DNA from: Mycolicibacterium vulneris | Lineage (GTDB): Bacteria > Actinomycetota > Actinomycetes > Mycobacteriales > Mycobacteriaceae | Direction: 5' to 3' | DNA: 64,000 nucleotides | Assembly: GCF_002104765.1 (NCBI RefSeq) | Contig: NZ_NCXM01000006.1 | Span: 1 to 64,000, forward strand | Part shown: positions 54,691 to 62,768 of the stretch, one piece after another | Position numbering within the stretch: the stretch's first letter is position 1 | How the letters are laid out: the number at the start of each line of letters is the position of its first letter | Position numbers and translations under genes: made by a program | The notes under the pieces: model-generated | The model's input: the letters and a program-made list of their open reading frames with translations, nothing else | Database searches by the model: none | What the model was told of the DNA's origin: nothing

Positions 54691-55485
54691 ATGACACATC
54701 TAGGCCGCGGCGCGTACGCCGCTGGGCCGTTACCTCCGTCGAACGTCCCGTGGATGGTGGAGGTTGGCGGGTGGATCGCCTTCGGCCTGGTGGCCGTGTT
54801 CCTGCTCTACCGCTGGCGCAAGAATGGCCGGCCCGACACGGCTGCGCTGCTGTTCATCGGGTGCTTCACCATGTGGTGGCAGGAGTTCTACGCCGACTGG
54901 GGTGCTTACCTGTACTACAACCCGGATCTGGAGCTGCTGCCCTGGGGAAAGACCCCGTACACCACCCCCAACAAACCGGTGTACGTGCTGGCCGGCTACG
55001 GCTGGTTCTTTGCCGGCGGATTCGCAGCCGTGTTGAACCTGTTCCGATGGTTCCGGCGTCGCTATCCCTCAGCGAACTACCTTGCCGCCCTGGCGATCAC
55101 CGTGTTCGTTCCGTTCATCCTCTGGAACTTCGTGACGGCGGACGGAGTTTCCTACGTGACGAACTGGTTCCAGTACCTGGAATCGATCGGACCGACCATC
55201 CACACCCACAAGGGTGGTCTGCAGCTGATCTATCAAGGTGTCCCGCTGGCCATCTTCGCCGTCGCAGTGGTCGCCAGCCTCGACCGGCGCGACGTCGCCG
55301 GGCGCACGTGGTTCGAGCGGATGCTGGGCGTGCGACCCGTCATCACCAGCTGGGCGCAGCGCGCACGCCAGGTCGTCGCCTGGATCGTCGGGATGAACGT
55401 CCTGTACGCGGTGTTCCTGACCCTCCCGCTAGTGATCGCGCGCATCCTGTTCTTCCCAGACAATCCCTGGGTGCCCAACCCGTGA
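54691..55485 (+). CDS. AveC-family integral membrane protein
   Basis: 264 residues, about six membrane helices (about 23-40, 50-68, 95-118, 125-150, 175-195 and 230-255). The Trp/Tyr-rich stretch MWWQEFYADWGAYLYYNPDLELLPWG and KPVYVLAGYGWFFAGG are typical of the family annotated after AveC, the spirocyclase of avermectin biosynthesis. Many mycobacterial members lie in catabolic clusters; cyclase activity is not proven here. Third gene of its unit. Confidence 0.78.
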   Translation: MTHLGRGAYAAGPLPPSNVPWMVEVGGWIAFGLVAVFLLYRWRKNGRPDTAALLFIGCFTMWWQEFYADWGAYLYYNPDLELLPWGKTPYTTPNKPVYVLAGYGWFFAGGFAAVLNLFRWFRRRYPSANYLAALAITVFVPFILWNFVTADGVSYVTNWFQYLESIGPTIHTHKGGLQLIYQGVPLAIFAVAVVASLDRRDVAGRTWFERMLGVRPVITSWAQRARQVVAWIVGMNVLYAVFLTLPLVIARILFFPDNPWVPNP

Positions 55486-55643
55486 CGTCCGAGCAGGCGA
55501 TCGATGCGTGGATCGCCAATCACGGTCACCTCAGCGCAGCCGGCCTTCGACGAACACGCTTTCCGGGACGGCGGCATCGAGGCCTGCCGGGACGGCTCGG
55601 TTGCTTGCGGCCATCAGATCCTTTGCGCTCGTCGCAGCGGTGA
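55482..55643 (+). pseudogene. Possible truncated gene start at the AveC end
   Basis: GTG 55482 overlaps the AveC stop (GTGA) and opens [18 protein letters not shown], which looks like a genuine coupled gene start, but after about 18 residues the frame enters antisense of the methyltransferase 3' end and becomes Arg-rich until a stop at 55641-55643. This suggests a gene cut by a rearrangement that brought in the methyltransferase. Alternatively it is a chance open frame. Confidence 0.35.
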
Positions 55644-56472
55644 CAGTCCAGCCATGCGCTTGCAGCCAGTCGACGACCTCGGTTCGCTCTTCTTCATAGA
55701 GCAGGTTGCCAGACTCGGTAATGTCTTTGCCGCCCAGCCTGATTGCGGCCTGTCGGTAGCGTTCCGTCTGCTCCTCGCGGCGCGCGAAACTCTCTGGGCT
55801 GAAGAACTCGTTGGTGAACGCTTCGACCGCGACACGGCTCCCGGGAGCGCTGAGCGACTGGATTCGATCGAACAACAGGCCCTGGGCATCGGCTGTTAGA
55901 TAAGGCAACAGCCCTTCCGCCGACCACGCCGTCGGGGCCGACGCGTCAAACCCGGCCTGCGCCAGTGCCTTCGGCCAATCCAGACGGAGGTCGATGCCGA
56001 CGCTGACATGAGAAGCGATCGGGTCGACCGCATGCGATTTCAAGGTGCCGATCTTGAATTCCAGCACCTTCGGCTGATCGATCTCGTAGACCACACACCC
56101 AGCCGGCCAGGCGAGTCGCCAGGCGCGTGAGTCCAGACCGGCCGCCAGGATCACGATCTGCCGGATACCTTCGCCGGCCGCCGCCAGAAAGTAGTCGTCG
56201 AAGAACTTCGTCCGGCACGCCGTATAGCCCAGCATCGCCTGCATCCGGTCCTCGAATTGTGGATCGGCACCGACCAATTCGGCCGGTAACTCATCGTCCA
56301 GATAAACCCGCCAGATGCCGTCGCCGGCCGCTTCGAGGAACAGTTTTGCGTAGGGATCGCTGATCAGCGGATCGGCGCTTCTGGTCTCCGCGGCCCGCCC
56401 GCCGGCAACCCCTAACGCGGTAGCGCCGACGCTCTCATTGATGTCCCACGTGTCATTGTCGGTTCTGGCCAT
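55531..56472 (-). CDS. SAM-dependent methyltransferase, mycobacterial LCM-like family
   Basis: 313 residues with start at ATG 56472 (AAAGGGA upstream). [61 protein letters not shown] and [13 protein letters not shown] are the hallmarks of a paralogous family abundant in mycobacteria (leucine carboxyl methyltransferase-like). The targets are unknown. Its promoter (56473-56570) carries AATGG-A-CCATT (56545-56555). Confidence 0.9.
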   Translation of the reverse strand: MARTDNDTWDINESVGATALGVAGGRAAETRSADPLISDPYAKLFLEAAGDGIWRVYLDDELPAELVGADPQFEDRMQAMLGYTACRTKFFDDYFLAAAGEGIRQIVILAAGLDSRAWRLAWPAGCVVYEIDQPKVLEFKIGTLKSHAVDPIASHVSVGIDLRLDWPKALAQAGFDASAPTAWSAEGLLPYLTADAQGLLFDRIQSLSAPGSRVAVEAFTNEFFSPESFARREEQTERYRQAAIRLGGKDITESGNLLYEEERTEVVDWLQAHGWTVTAATSAKDLMAASNRAVPAGLDAAVPESVFVEGRLR

Positions 56473-56570
56473 CACGGTCCCTTTCGTGGCTCTCGGCGAA
56501 ACGAGCTATTCCGAGCCTACCCGAAAAGTTAGCCGTGCTTACTAAATGGACCATTAGCGCTGCGTGTACC

Positions 56571-57800
56571 TCAGGCGTTCGCCAATTGCGGGGGCTTGAC
56601 GGCCTCCGGGTCGGGGTTGGCGATCGGCAGCCCCATGAAGCGACGGGCGTTGTCACCCATGAAGTCATAGGTGCGACGCTCGTCCATACCCTCGGCGTAC
56701 TGCCAATAGCGCTTCGGCTCCGCCAAGCCTTCGGGATGCGGCCAATCCGAGCCGAACATCACCTTGTCCCATCCGACGGTCTGCACGACGTCGGCCACGG
56801 AACCCTCCCAGAACGGGCTGACCCAGATGTTGCGTCGGAACACGTCGTGCGGATGCTCGGGGAAATTCTGCGGCATCTTGCCGTATGTCGACTGCAGGTC
56901 GTCGAACAGCGGCTTGATCCACGCGCTGCCGTTCTCGACGCTGGCGATCCGCAGCTTCGGGAATCGGGTCAACGTGCCGTGGCAGATCAGGCTGGTCAAC
57001 ATGTCGGCGATCTCTCGGTGGCCCAGCGCGGTCCACTTGAACGCCGACATCTCGAACGCGCTGCTGGTCGACGGCGGCTCCCACCTGTCGATGTACTCCT
57101 GCAGCGGAGGTTGGCTGGCGTGCAACACGATTGGCAGACCTGCGTCCTCGACGTCGCGCCAGAACGGGTCGAACTCGGGAAGCGCGGGGGAGCGCCACCC
57201 CTTGTAGCCATTCACCGGCGCCGGCTTGATCAGCGCGACCTTGGCGCCGTTGTCGAGGATGTACTCGAGTTCGCGACGCGCTTCGTCCACGAGTCCCAGG
57301 GTGAGTACCGGTGTCGAGTAGACGCGGTTGGCATGGCTGAACCCCCAGTGCTCCAGCATCCATTGGTTCAGCGCATGGATGATCGCCACGGTCAGGTCGG
57401 GATCCTCGGCGGCCGAATGCTCGACCAGATTGGCCAGCGTGGGGTAGTTCAGGCACGCGTCGACGCCCTGGCGGTCGAGTTCGGCAATTCGGTCTTCGGG
57501 GTTGCGCGCTCCCGGGGGGGTGTCGATGCCGCGGCCGGACATCTCTCGCATCGACAGGCCCTCGGGGTTCTGACCCGAGTAGAACTTCTCGTGCGCGCCG
57601 GGGGCCGCGACCCGTTCGAACGTCGGGTTCGGCATGTAGTCGGTGATCTTGTTCAGGATCGCGATGCGGGTGTGCCTGCCGATCTGGACGAACTGCACCT
57701 TGGGCTGGAACTCCTTCGGCAGATATTTCGTCAGCGCATCGGGGGTCTCATACATGTGCTGATCGGCATCGAAGATCGGTGCGTCGGTGAACTGCGTCAT
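56571..57800 (-). CDS. Amidohydrolase family 2 protein
   Basis: 409 residues with ATG 57800 chosen because the operator at 57850-57871 lies upstream; a longer frame to 57884 would contain it. Metal-site motif IFDADQHMYE (Asp11, Asp13 and His15), LIKPAPVNGYKGWRS, VLHASQP and MFGSDWPHPEG. The family holds decarboxylases and hydrolases of cyclic acids. It may open or decarboxylate an intermediate. Divergent from TetR-3. Confidence 0.85.
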   Translation of the reverse strand: MTQFTDAPIFDADQHMYETPDALTKYLPKEFQPKVQFVQIGRHTRIAILNKITDYMPNPTFERVAAPGAHEKFYSGQNPEGLSMREMSGRGIDTPPGARNPEDRIAELDRQGVDACLNYPTLANLVEHSAAEDPDLTVAIIHALNQWMLEHWGFSHANRVYSTPVLTLGLVDEARRELEYILDNGAKVALIKPAPVNGYKGWRSPALPEFDPFWRDVEDAGLPIVLHASQPPLQEYIDRWEPPSTSSAFEMSAFKWTALGHREIADMLTSLICHGTLTRFPKLRIASVENGSAWIKPLFDDLQSTYGKMPQNFPEHPHDVFRRNIWVSPFWEGSVADVVQTVGWDKVMFGSDWPHPEGLAEPKRYWQYAEGMDERRTYDFMGDNARRFMGLPIANPDPEAVKPPQLANA

Positions 57801-57849
57801 CGTGGTGCCTCTCGCTATTCGACTTTGGGCTTGGCTATGAGCTTCGCCT

Positions 57850-57871
57850 AACTTGACACTTGTGTCAAGTT
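57850..57871. promoter_or_regulatory. TetR box C: near-perfect palindrome in amidohydrolase/tetR promoter
   Basis: AACTTGACAC-TT-GTGTCAAGTT, 10-bp arms without a mismatch. It lies between the divergent starts at 57800 and 57948. Related sites with the same core are at 19672-19687 and 21988-22003. Confidence 0.7.
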
Positions 57872-57947
57872 CAGATGATTCCACGCCATGATTCGTCGAA
57901 TAGGTGCATTGATTGCAGTTGACGGCACTGTCATATAAAGTCGCCGC

Positions 57948-58559
57948 ATGACGGTGACCTCGGCTTCGGCCGCCGAACGGGAATCGGACCCCACCCGCGG
58001 TGAACGCACCCGCGCGGCGATCCTGAACGCCAGTCGCCGTCTGTTTCTGGAACGCGGCTACGCAGGCACGCCGATCAACGCGATCACTGAGGCGTGTGGC
58101 ATCTCTCGGGCCGGCTTCTACACCTACTTCAAAGACAAGCGCGAGATCTTCAACGTCCTCGGCAAGAACGCCTACCGCGAAGCCCTAGCCGTCATCGGGG
58201 AATGGGCCGAGGCCGACGCAGCGTTCGGCCCAGCCGACATCCGGGCCTGGGTCGGTCATTACTTCGACTACATGGATCACCACGGTGCGTTCGTACTCGC
58301 TTCGGCGCAGTCGGCGCCCGACGACGACGATTTCCGAAACTCCCGCAACCGCATGGTGACTCGGGCGTCGTGGAAGCTTGGCCAGGCGATTGCCGGAAAC
58401 GGCACACACTCGCCAGACGTCATCGGCGTCGCGGTGATGGGGCTGCTGGACCGCGCCTGGCACACGGTGCACCGGCAGACCGTGGCCGTCGACCGCCACG
58501 AGATGATCGCGGTGGTCGCGGAGATGATCGTCGCGATGGCAACGCCTCTCGCGTCGTGA
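57948..58559 (+). CDS. TetR regulator (TetR-3), sister of TetR-2
   Basis: 203 residues, ATG start. HTH: RAAILNASRRLFLERGYAGTPINAITEACGISRAGFYTYFKDKREIF. Shares YREALAV, YFDYMDHHGAFV with TetR-2. The perfect palindrome 57850-57871 is the expected autoregulatory operator and would also control the amidohydrolase. Its stop overlaps the next gene (GTG 58556). Confidence 0.9.
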   Translation: MTVTSASAAERESDPTRGERTRAAILNASRRLFLERGYAGTPINAITEACGISRAGFYTYFKDKREIFNVLGKNAYREALAVIGEWAEADAAFGPADIRAWVGHYFDYMDHHGAFVLASAQSAPDDDDFRNSRNRMVTRASWKLGQAIAGNGTHSPDVIGVAVMGLLDRAWHTVHRQTVAVDRHEMIAVVAEMIVAMATPLAS

Positions 58560-58996
58560 CCCCGCTGTCGCTCGACGCGCCGGACGTCATCGAGCTCCTC
58601 CATGCCCACCACCGCGTGTTTCTCTTCTGCCGCGATGGCGCCGGACGTCCGATCGGCTACGCCATGCGTTCGGTCGCCTATCGCTCCGCCACCCGCTGCC
58701 TCTACTTCGCCACCTACGCCAAGAGCGCCAAGGTCCGACACCTGCGCTCCGCTCCCGAAGTCGCCTGCTTGGTCGGCGACCACGAGGGTTGGGTCTCTGT
58801 TTGCGGTCATGCATCCGTCTACCAACCGTCCGCAGCCGAGGTCGACGAACTCATCGGCGAAAGCTCACCGGATCAACGCGTGCCGGAGGCGGTCGTGACG
58901 AACGTCCGCGACCGCCTCCTCAGCGGCAAGCGGTGCTTCATCGGCCTGACGCTCAACCAGATCCGCGCCGCCGATCTCCCCGATCGACGTGCCTAA
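58556..58996 (+). CDS. FMN-binding split-barrel (pyridoxamine-phosphate-oxidase-like) protein
   Basis: 146 residues, GTG start overlapping the tetR stop. FLFCRDGAGRPIGYAMRSVAYRSATRCLYFATYAKSAKVRHLRSAPEVACLV is typical of the FMN/F420 split-barrel fold. The remainder (VSVCGHASVY, LIGLTL-like end) fits. Likely a small flavin- or F420-dependent reductase; with the next gene it forms a coupled pair. Confidence 0.75.
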   Translation: MTPLSLDAPDVIELLHAHHRVFLFCRDGAGRPIGYAMRSVAYRSATRCLYFATYAKSAKVRHLRSAPEVACLVGDHEGWVSVCGHASVYQPSAAEVDELIGESSPDQRVPEAVVTNVRDRLLSGKRCFIGLTLNQIRAADLPDRRA

Positions 58997-59348
58997 TCCG
59001 CGCAGCTCCGGCCCGATTGCGATGGCCGAGGACGAACTAGCCGAGTTTTTGGCGCAAGGGCCGTCCGGCGCGATCTGTGTCGTCGACACCGACGGCCAGT
59101 TGCTGGCGCTACCGGCGCGGGTGGTCGACTTCGATTCCGCCACAATCGCCGTCATCGTTGACGGTGTGAATAGTGAGGCCGCACAACGCGCTGAAATCCA
59201 GGCGTGCGTGGTGGCTGACACCTTCACCGCCTATCGGGACATTCGCGGTGTGATCTCGCAGGGAACAGTGATCTGGCCACCCGCAGCGAATCACGTGACC
59301 ACGCTGACGGTTAGCCGCACACGGACGTTCTCGTTCGCCAACGCTTAG
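58989..59348 (+). CDS. Small split-barrel-like protein, second of pair
   Basis: 119 residues, ATG start, eight-base overlap with the previous gene. AEDELAEFLAQGPSGAICVVDTDGQLLALPARVVDFDSATIAVIVDG resembles the FMN split barrel but lacks the typical phosphate-binding residues near the end. It may pair with its neighbour as a heterodimer. Function unknown. Confidence 0.65.
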   Translation: MPNPRSSGPIAMAEDELAEFLAQGPSGAICVVDTDGQLLALPARVVDFDSATIAVIVDGVNSEAAQRAEIQACVVADTFTAYRDIRGVISQGTVIWPPAANHVTTLTVSRTRTFSFANA

Positions 59349-59384
59349 AGGATTGAGCGCCGGGATTCTGGCTATTCAGTAGCC

Positions 59385-59531
59385 ATGTCAGGATTCGATA
59401 CCAGCCAACCGATCACCGACGAGGCGTCCCTCGAGGACATCGACGAGGTTGACGGCGCGACCAGGCCGAAGTCGGCCACACCTCCCGCTCAACCCGACGA
59501 GCTGGGTGACGCGACGCCGGGCCCGCGCTGA
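59385..59531 (+). CDS. Small acidic hypothetical protein
   Basis: 48 residues: MSGFDTSQPITDEASLEDIDE at the start, ending in DATPGPR. Low-complexity, acidic and Pro-rich. No strong ribosome site is seen, codon use is mycobacterial, and it ends five bases before the convergent DUF2889 gene. Could be a chance frame. Confidence 0.35.
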   Translation: MSGFDTSQPITDEASLEDIDEVDGATRPKSATPPAQPDELGDATPGPR

Positions 59532-59536
59532 CGCGC

Positions 59537-60565
59537 TCAGGCTGCTTTCACTAGGCGTATCAACGCCTCAGCGTCGGCGGCGCTGCGCAGCAGGTCGTTG
59601 AGGTGGGTGCACGTACTGGTGCCCGATAGTTCTCGACGCACACGAAAGTGCAGTTCCTGCAACGTCATTCCGGTGATTCGCGCAGCGCTGGCGACGGCTC
59701 CGGGGCATTCCTGCCACGGCAGCACGCGCGGTGTGGCCCGCGAATCGACGATGACGCCGGTCTCGGTGTCCACGACGGCGTCCAGGGTGTACTCGTGGAT
59801 GATCGTCTCCACCCCGTCACCGCGCACGTAGGTGTCGCGGAACATCGCATCGATGCCGACCCGCCGAGCGCTCTCTTCATAGACGTCGACGCGCCGTCTA
59901 CGGCGCATGGCGTGGCGCGGCAAGGCCGCCACTTCGTGCCAGGCCCAGGGGTCCCCAGGATCTTGGCCGTGGTCGAGGTCGGGAGCCGCCGGGCCGGTGA
60001 CGATCACCGGATCGCCCGCCTCGAAGGACGTCATTAGCAGACCCCCGGTCGCGAAACCCGCACACTGGTCTGCGACCGGCAGGTAGTATCCGGACTTCGC
60101 GACGTCGCCGAGCAGGTTGGATGCCGACAGCGCGTGGCCGGAGATCAGCGTCGCGACCGGAACGTCGTCGAGCAGCGTATAGCGCAGATCGCGGGCTTGC
60201 CGCAGCTCGGGAGCCACCTTGTCGGCCGCCGCGCGAAACCCGCTCATCGCGGGCGCGCCCGCCAGCCGGGACATCGCGGCGACGGCTGGCGTCACCTCGA
60301 CGTGACGGACGACGCGGGCGACCAGCTCGATGGTGGCCGAGAGTGTCGCGGAGCCGAGTTCGGTCGCCGTTTCGTCGCCGGCTGTCCACAGATCGCGCGC
60401 CCGCCCACTCAGATACACCGGATCCAGCGAGCCCTCGTCGCGGGTCATGTCGATCGAGGTGGTCCGGCGCGCGGATCGCGGCCGGCGCGGCGGATTGCCG
60501 GTCGTGGGTTCGTGCACGCCGTGCAGGGGATGAAGCCCGAATTGCGGAGAGCCCAGGTCCGTCAC
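59537..60565 (-). CDS. DUF2889-domain protein
   Basis: 342 residues, GTG start. R-R-T-T-S-I-D-M near the start, SGRARDLWTAGDETATELGSATLSATIEL, VVDTETGVIVDSRATPRVLPWQECPGA and a helical end resemble DUF2889 proteins, uncharacterised and often found in lipid/steroid catabolic clusters. Last gene of a thiolase-OB-fold-DUF2889 unit. Confidence 0.72.
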   Translation of the reverse strand: MTDLGSPQFGLHPLHGVHEPTTGNPPRRPRSARRTTSIDMTRDEGSLDPVYLSGRARDLWTAGDETATELGSATLSATIELVARVVRHVEVTPAVAAMSRLAGAPAMSGFRAAADKVAPELRQARDLRYTLLDDVPVATLISGHALSASNLLGDVAKSGYYLPVADQCAGFATGGLLMTSFEAGDPVIVTGPAAPDLDHGQDPGDPWAWHEVAALPRHAMRRRRRVDVYEESARRVGIDAMFRDTYVRGDGVETIIHEYTLDAVVDTETGVIVDSRATPRVLPWQECPGAVASAARITGMTLQELHFRVRRELSGTSTCTHLNDLLRSAADAEALIRLVKAA

Positions 60566-60575
60566 CGAATGGACT

Positions 60576-61010
60576 CTAACTCTCCTCGGCCGGTCGGAAC
60601 GCGAACGTCAGCAGCGACTGACCGTCGGCGGTCTCCAGGGTGGTGGTGGTCGAGACCAGGCGCTGGCCGATGCGCAGTTCGTCGGCAGTCGCGTCGACGA
60701 TCAGCGTCTCCACCAGCACGCCCTCGGCCAGCTCGACGAAGCCCACCACATACGGCTGGAACACTTTCGGATCCCGATTGCCCTTGTAGGGTAGCGGTGG
60801 CGGGAACTCCTGCGTCGTATAGGTGTACAACGTTCCCGCGGTGGACAATTCGATCGGCTCGATGTCCTGCTGAATGTCGGAGTCGCCGTCGAACAGCTCG
60901 GGCCGCTCTGCAGGGAACTTCACCGCACCCGACGAACGCCTGCGCGACGCGAACAGCACCGCACGGCCGCCGTCGACCCGGAACAGTCCCTCGGTGATCA
61001 GTGCGGTCAT
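60576..61010 (-). CDS. OB-fold (DUF35) acyl-CoA-associated protein without zinc ribbon
   Basis: 144 residues with ATG 61010. The OB fold shows GTLYTYTTQEFPPPLPYKG and VGFVELAEGVLVETLIVD. The typical zinc-ribbon pattern CxxCG is replaced by SRRRSSG, with no cysteine at all. Adjacent to a genuine thiolase; DUF35 proteins commonly bind to Ltp/thiolases. Confidence 0.8.
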   Translation of the reverse strand: MTALITEGLFRVDGGRAVLFASRRRSSGAVKFPAERPELFDGDSDIQQDIEPIELSTAGTLYTYTTQEFPPPLPYKGNRDPKVFQPYVVGFVELAEGVLVETLIVDATADELRIGQRLVSTTTTLETADGQSLLTFAFRPAEES

Positions 61011-61011
61011 C

Positions 61012-62199
61012 TCAGGCCACCTCAATGACCATCGCGGCACCCATACCACCGCCGGCGCACATTGACAGCACGCCGATACCCCCACCGCGCCTGCGCAATT
61101 CGTAGATCGCCGAGGTGACCATGCGGGCGCCGGTTGCGGCGATCGGGTGGCCCAGGCTGATGCCCGAGCCGTAGACGTTGACGATCTCCTCGTCGAGACC
61201 GAGTTCGCGCGCACACGCCACCGCCTGAGCGGCGAACGCCTCGTTGATTTCGAATAGTGCGACATCCTCGAGCTTGCGGCCCGCCAACTCGAGCGCCTTC
61301 GGGATAGCTTTGATCGGCCCGCTGCCGGTCCGCGTCGGGTCCAGTCCGACCTGTGTCCAGGACAGCACGCTTGCCAGCACTTCCTGCTGGGTGTCCGGGC
61401 TGGCCAGCGCGACCACTGCCGCGGCATCGTTGATCCCGGAGGAGTTTCCTGCCGTCACGGTGAAGCCTTCGATCTCAGGATGCAGCACCTTCAGCCCGGC
61501 AAGCGACTCCATCGAACTCCCGCGCCGTGGATGCTCGTCCTCGGCGAAGGTAATCACGCTGCCGTCGGCCTGGGGCACCTGGAGCGGGATGATCTCGTCG
61601 GTGAACGCCCCGGTGTCGATGGCCCTGATCGCGCGCTGATGGCTGCGCAGCGCCCACTTGTCCTGGTCCTCGCGGGTGATCCCGTACTGAAGGTTGCAGT
61701 TGTGCGCGACGGTGATGGACATGTCCATGGCGGGCGCTTCCGCAGTCGGCGGATGCGACTCGGGGAACCACTGCGCGTAGTCCTCGGGCGACTTGCCTGC
61801 GGTGAAGAGCTTGCGCTTCTGCATGATTGGGCCGGTCGACAGCGACTCCATACCGCCGGCCAGGATGGCGCGGCTCATCCCGGACGCGATCTGCCCGGCG
61901 CCCACGGCGATGGCCGAAAGACTCGATGCGCACTGGCGGTTCACGGCGAGCCCGGGAATGTCGAGCATGCCGAGGGCCACCGCGATGTAGCGGGCACTGT
62001 CGCCGCCGCCCTGCATGCTCTCGGCCAGCACCAGGTCGTCGAAGTCCGCCGCGTCCAGTCCGGAGCGTTCGACGACGGCCTGCACGACGGGTTTGGCGAG
62101 CTCGATCGCGGGCATGTTGGCCAGCGTGCCCTTGCGCGCCGTTCCGATCGGTGTGCGGGCAGCGGCCACGATCGCTGCGCGGGACGTGGTGGTGGCCAT
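61012..62199 (-). CDS. Acetyl-CoA acyltransferase (thiolase) with intact catalytic residues
   Basis: 395 residues. Cys90 in NRQCASSLSA, His351 in GISLGHPIAATGAR and Cys381 in SMCAGGGMG: a full set for thiolytic cleavage of 3-oxoacyl-CoA. NEAFAAQ is also present. It resembles FadA-type enzymes of sterol side-chain catabolism. First gene of the unit with box M7 upstream, two bases from the OB-fold gene. Confidence 0.92.
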   Translation of the reverse strand: MATTTSRAAIVAAARTPIGTARKGTLANMPAIELAKPVVQAVVERSGLDAADFDDLVLAESMQGGGDSARYIAVALGMLDIPGLAVNRQCASSLSAIAVGAGQIASGMSRAILAGGMESLSTGPIMQKRKLFTAGKSPEDYAQWFPESHPPTAEAPAMDMSITVAHNCNLQYGITREDQDKWALRSHQRAIRAIDTGAFTDEIIPLQVPQADGSVITFAEDEHPRRGSSMESLAGLKVLHPEIEGFTVTAGNSSGINDAAAVVALASPDTQQEVLASVLSWTQVGLDPTRTGSGPIKAIPKALELAGRKLEDVALFEINEAFAAQAVACARELGLDEEIVNVYGSGISLGHPIAATGARMVTSAIYELRRRGGGIGVLSMCAGGGMGAAMVIEVA

Positions 62200-62262
62200 G
62201 TGTCTCCCAAGATCGTTAGAGTTGACGGGCTGCTTGCCCGACGAGCGAGGCCAGTCTATACC

Positions 62263-62276
62263 GTTAAATAGATATC
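62263..62276 (-). promoter_or_regulatory. Island box M7
   Basis: Reverse strand GATATCTATTTAAC, 12 of 14 identical to the reference box. In the divergent promoter between thiolase (64 bp) and MaoC (34 bp). Confidence 0.55.
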
Positions 62277-62309
62277 GGTATATCGGCGCAGGCGACGTTG
62301 GGAGCAGCG

Positions 62310-62768
62310 GTGAAAATGATCAGGTCCGTGGACGATGCACTCGCGACGATCGGTGAGGAACTGGGCGTCAGCCGGTGGGTGGAAATCGACCAGAGCCGGA
62401 TCGACGCCTTCGCCGACGTCACGATGGATCATCAGTGGATCCACGTCGACGTCGAGAAGGCCAAGGCCGAAAGTCCTTACGGCGCAACGATCGCGCACGG
62501 CTTTCTCACGCTCTCGCTCATCCCCGGTGTGAGCAAGGACAACTACCGCGTCGAGAACGCCAAGATGGGCATCAACTACGGCCTGAACAAGGTGAGATTC
62601 CTGTCCGCGGTCACCGCCGGTAGCCGCATCCGAGTCCGGTCCGAGCTCGCCGACGCCACCAAGGTCGCCGACGATACCGTGAACCTGACCGTGCGACACA
62701 CCGTCGAGATCGATGGAGTCGACAAACCGGCCGCCGTGGCCGAACTGATCGCGCGGTTCGTATGGTGA
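62310..62768 (+). CDS. MaoC-like (R)-specific enoyl-CoA hydratase
   Basis: 152 residues with GTG 62310 (GGGAG five bases upstream); an ATG at 62316 is possible. Hydratase motif FADVTMDHQWIHVDVEKAK followed by YGATIAHGFLTLSL, carrying the catalytic Asp/His pair. It probably hydrates a 2-enoyl-CoA to the 3R-hydroxy product for the MFE-2-type SDR. Overlaps the next gene by seven bases. Confidence 0.88.
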   Translation: MKMIRSVDDALATIGEELGVSRWVEIDQSRIDAFADVTMDHQWIHVDVEKAKAESPYGATIAHGFLTLSLIPGVSKDNYRVENAKMGINYGLNKVRFLSAVTAGSRIRVRSELADATKVADDTVNLTVRHTVEIDGVDKPAAVAELIARFVW

